From UBA6398 sp963660485 (lineage in GTDB: Bacteria > Bacteroidota > Bacteroidia > Bacteroidales > Bacteroidaceae), in the NCBI GenBank assembly GCA_963660485.1, contig CAVKYH010000031.1, forward strand, positions 1 through 24,728: 24,728 nucleotides of DNA. The letters are read 5' to 3'. This document shows positions 24,683 through 24,728 of the stretch, in pieces. The notes beneath the pieces are model-generated. The model was not told where the DNA came from. It worked only from the letters and a program-made list of their open reading frames with translations, and made no database searches. The position numbers and the translations under genes are program-made. Position 1 is the first letter of the stretch. The number at the start of each line of letters is the position of its first letter.

Positions 24683-24728
24683 TAAGCCATATTGTTTAAA
24701 ACAATGTCTGATATTATTTAAATAATGT
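24683..24728 (+). repeat. family B 21-bp repeat array, cut by window end
   Basis: Units begin at 24683 (ending ATTGTTTAAAACA) and 24704 (ATGTCTGATATTATTTAAAT), with a third starting ATGT at 24725. The spacing is 21 bp. The array continues past the window. Confidence 0.85.

Noticed and set aside
1..24728. insertion sequences, tRNA or rRNA genes
   Set aside because: No transposase-like frame and no cloverleaf or rRNA sequence was seen on either strand.

Overview
The window is chromosomal DNA of a Bacteroidetes member, most likely order Bacteroidales. Three things point there. Promoters match the TTG/TTTG (about -33) plus TAnnTTTG (about -7) pattern of that phylum and start just before the chosen start codons. 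The proteins include a CotH-family protein with a type IX secretion (T9SS) type sorting tail and a PorE-like TPR/PD40/OmpA lipoprotein. RF2, NhaD, QueA and acyl-CoA dehydrogenase also look Bacteroidales-like. I cannot fix the family; Muribaculaceae or Prevotellaceae relatives are a guess. I see no phage, IS element, tRNA, rRNA or CRISPR array, and the genes themselves are mostly housekeeping.

Layout. 131-2801 (minus): a three-gene operon of a GT2 polyprenyl-phosphate sugar synthase, a small one-helix membrane protein and a polytopic GT-C glycosyltransferase, probably one envelope glycosylation route. 3084-7784 (plus): S41 C-terminal processing protease, CotH-family protein with T9SS-like tail, RmuC. 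8158-11790: AMP-forming acyl-CoA ligase overlapping prfB, then a 47-residue membrane protein and a CYTH-domain protein. 12353-14765: secreted GH43 glycosidase and NhaD antiporter. 14991-18350: a 1119-residue PorE-like lipoprotein with a very long Ala/Lys-rich tail. 18511-19734: queA. 19976-20512: Nudix hydrolase. 20570-24242: etfB, etfA and acyl-CoA dehydrogenase, a beta-oxidation-type electron-transfer operon that could use products of the acyl-CoA ligase upstream.

The unexplained structure lies between the genes. Two families of short arrays with an exact 21-bp period occupy nearly every long gap between transcription units and none of the short gaps within operons. Family A has the core TCTAATTTAAATTCC joined by interchangeable 6-bp words (GACGCA, AAGGCA, GGGCCA). 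Family B has ATGTCAGACATTATTTAAA. Both have a palindromic TTTAAA core, GC-richer words between cores, and end units in which the core is replaced by a TAAAAAC/GTTTTT cap. One complete family A array lies in frame inside the PorE-like gene and is translated as a seven-residue repeat. This modular, helically phased repeat system is the most likely undescribed item here.
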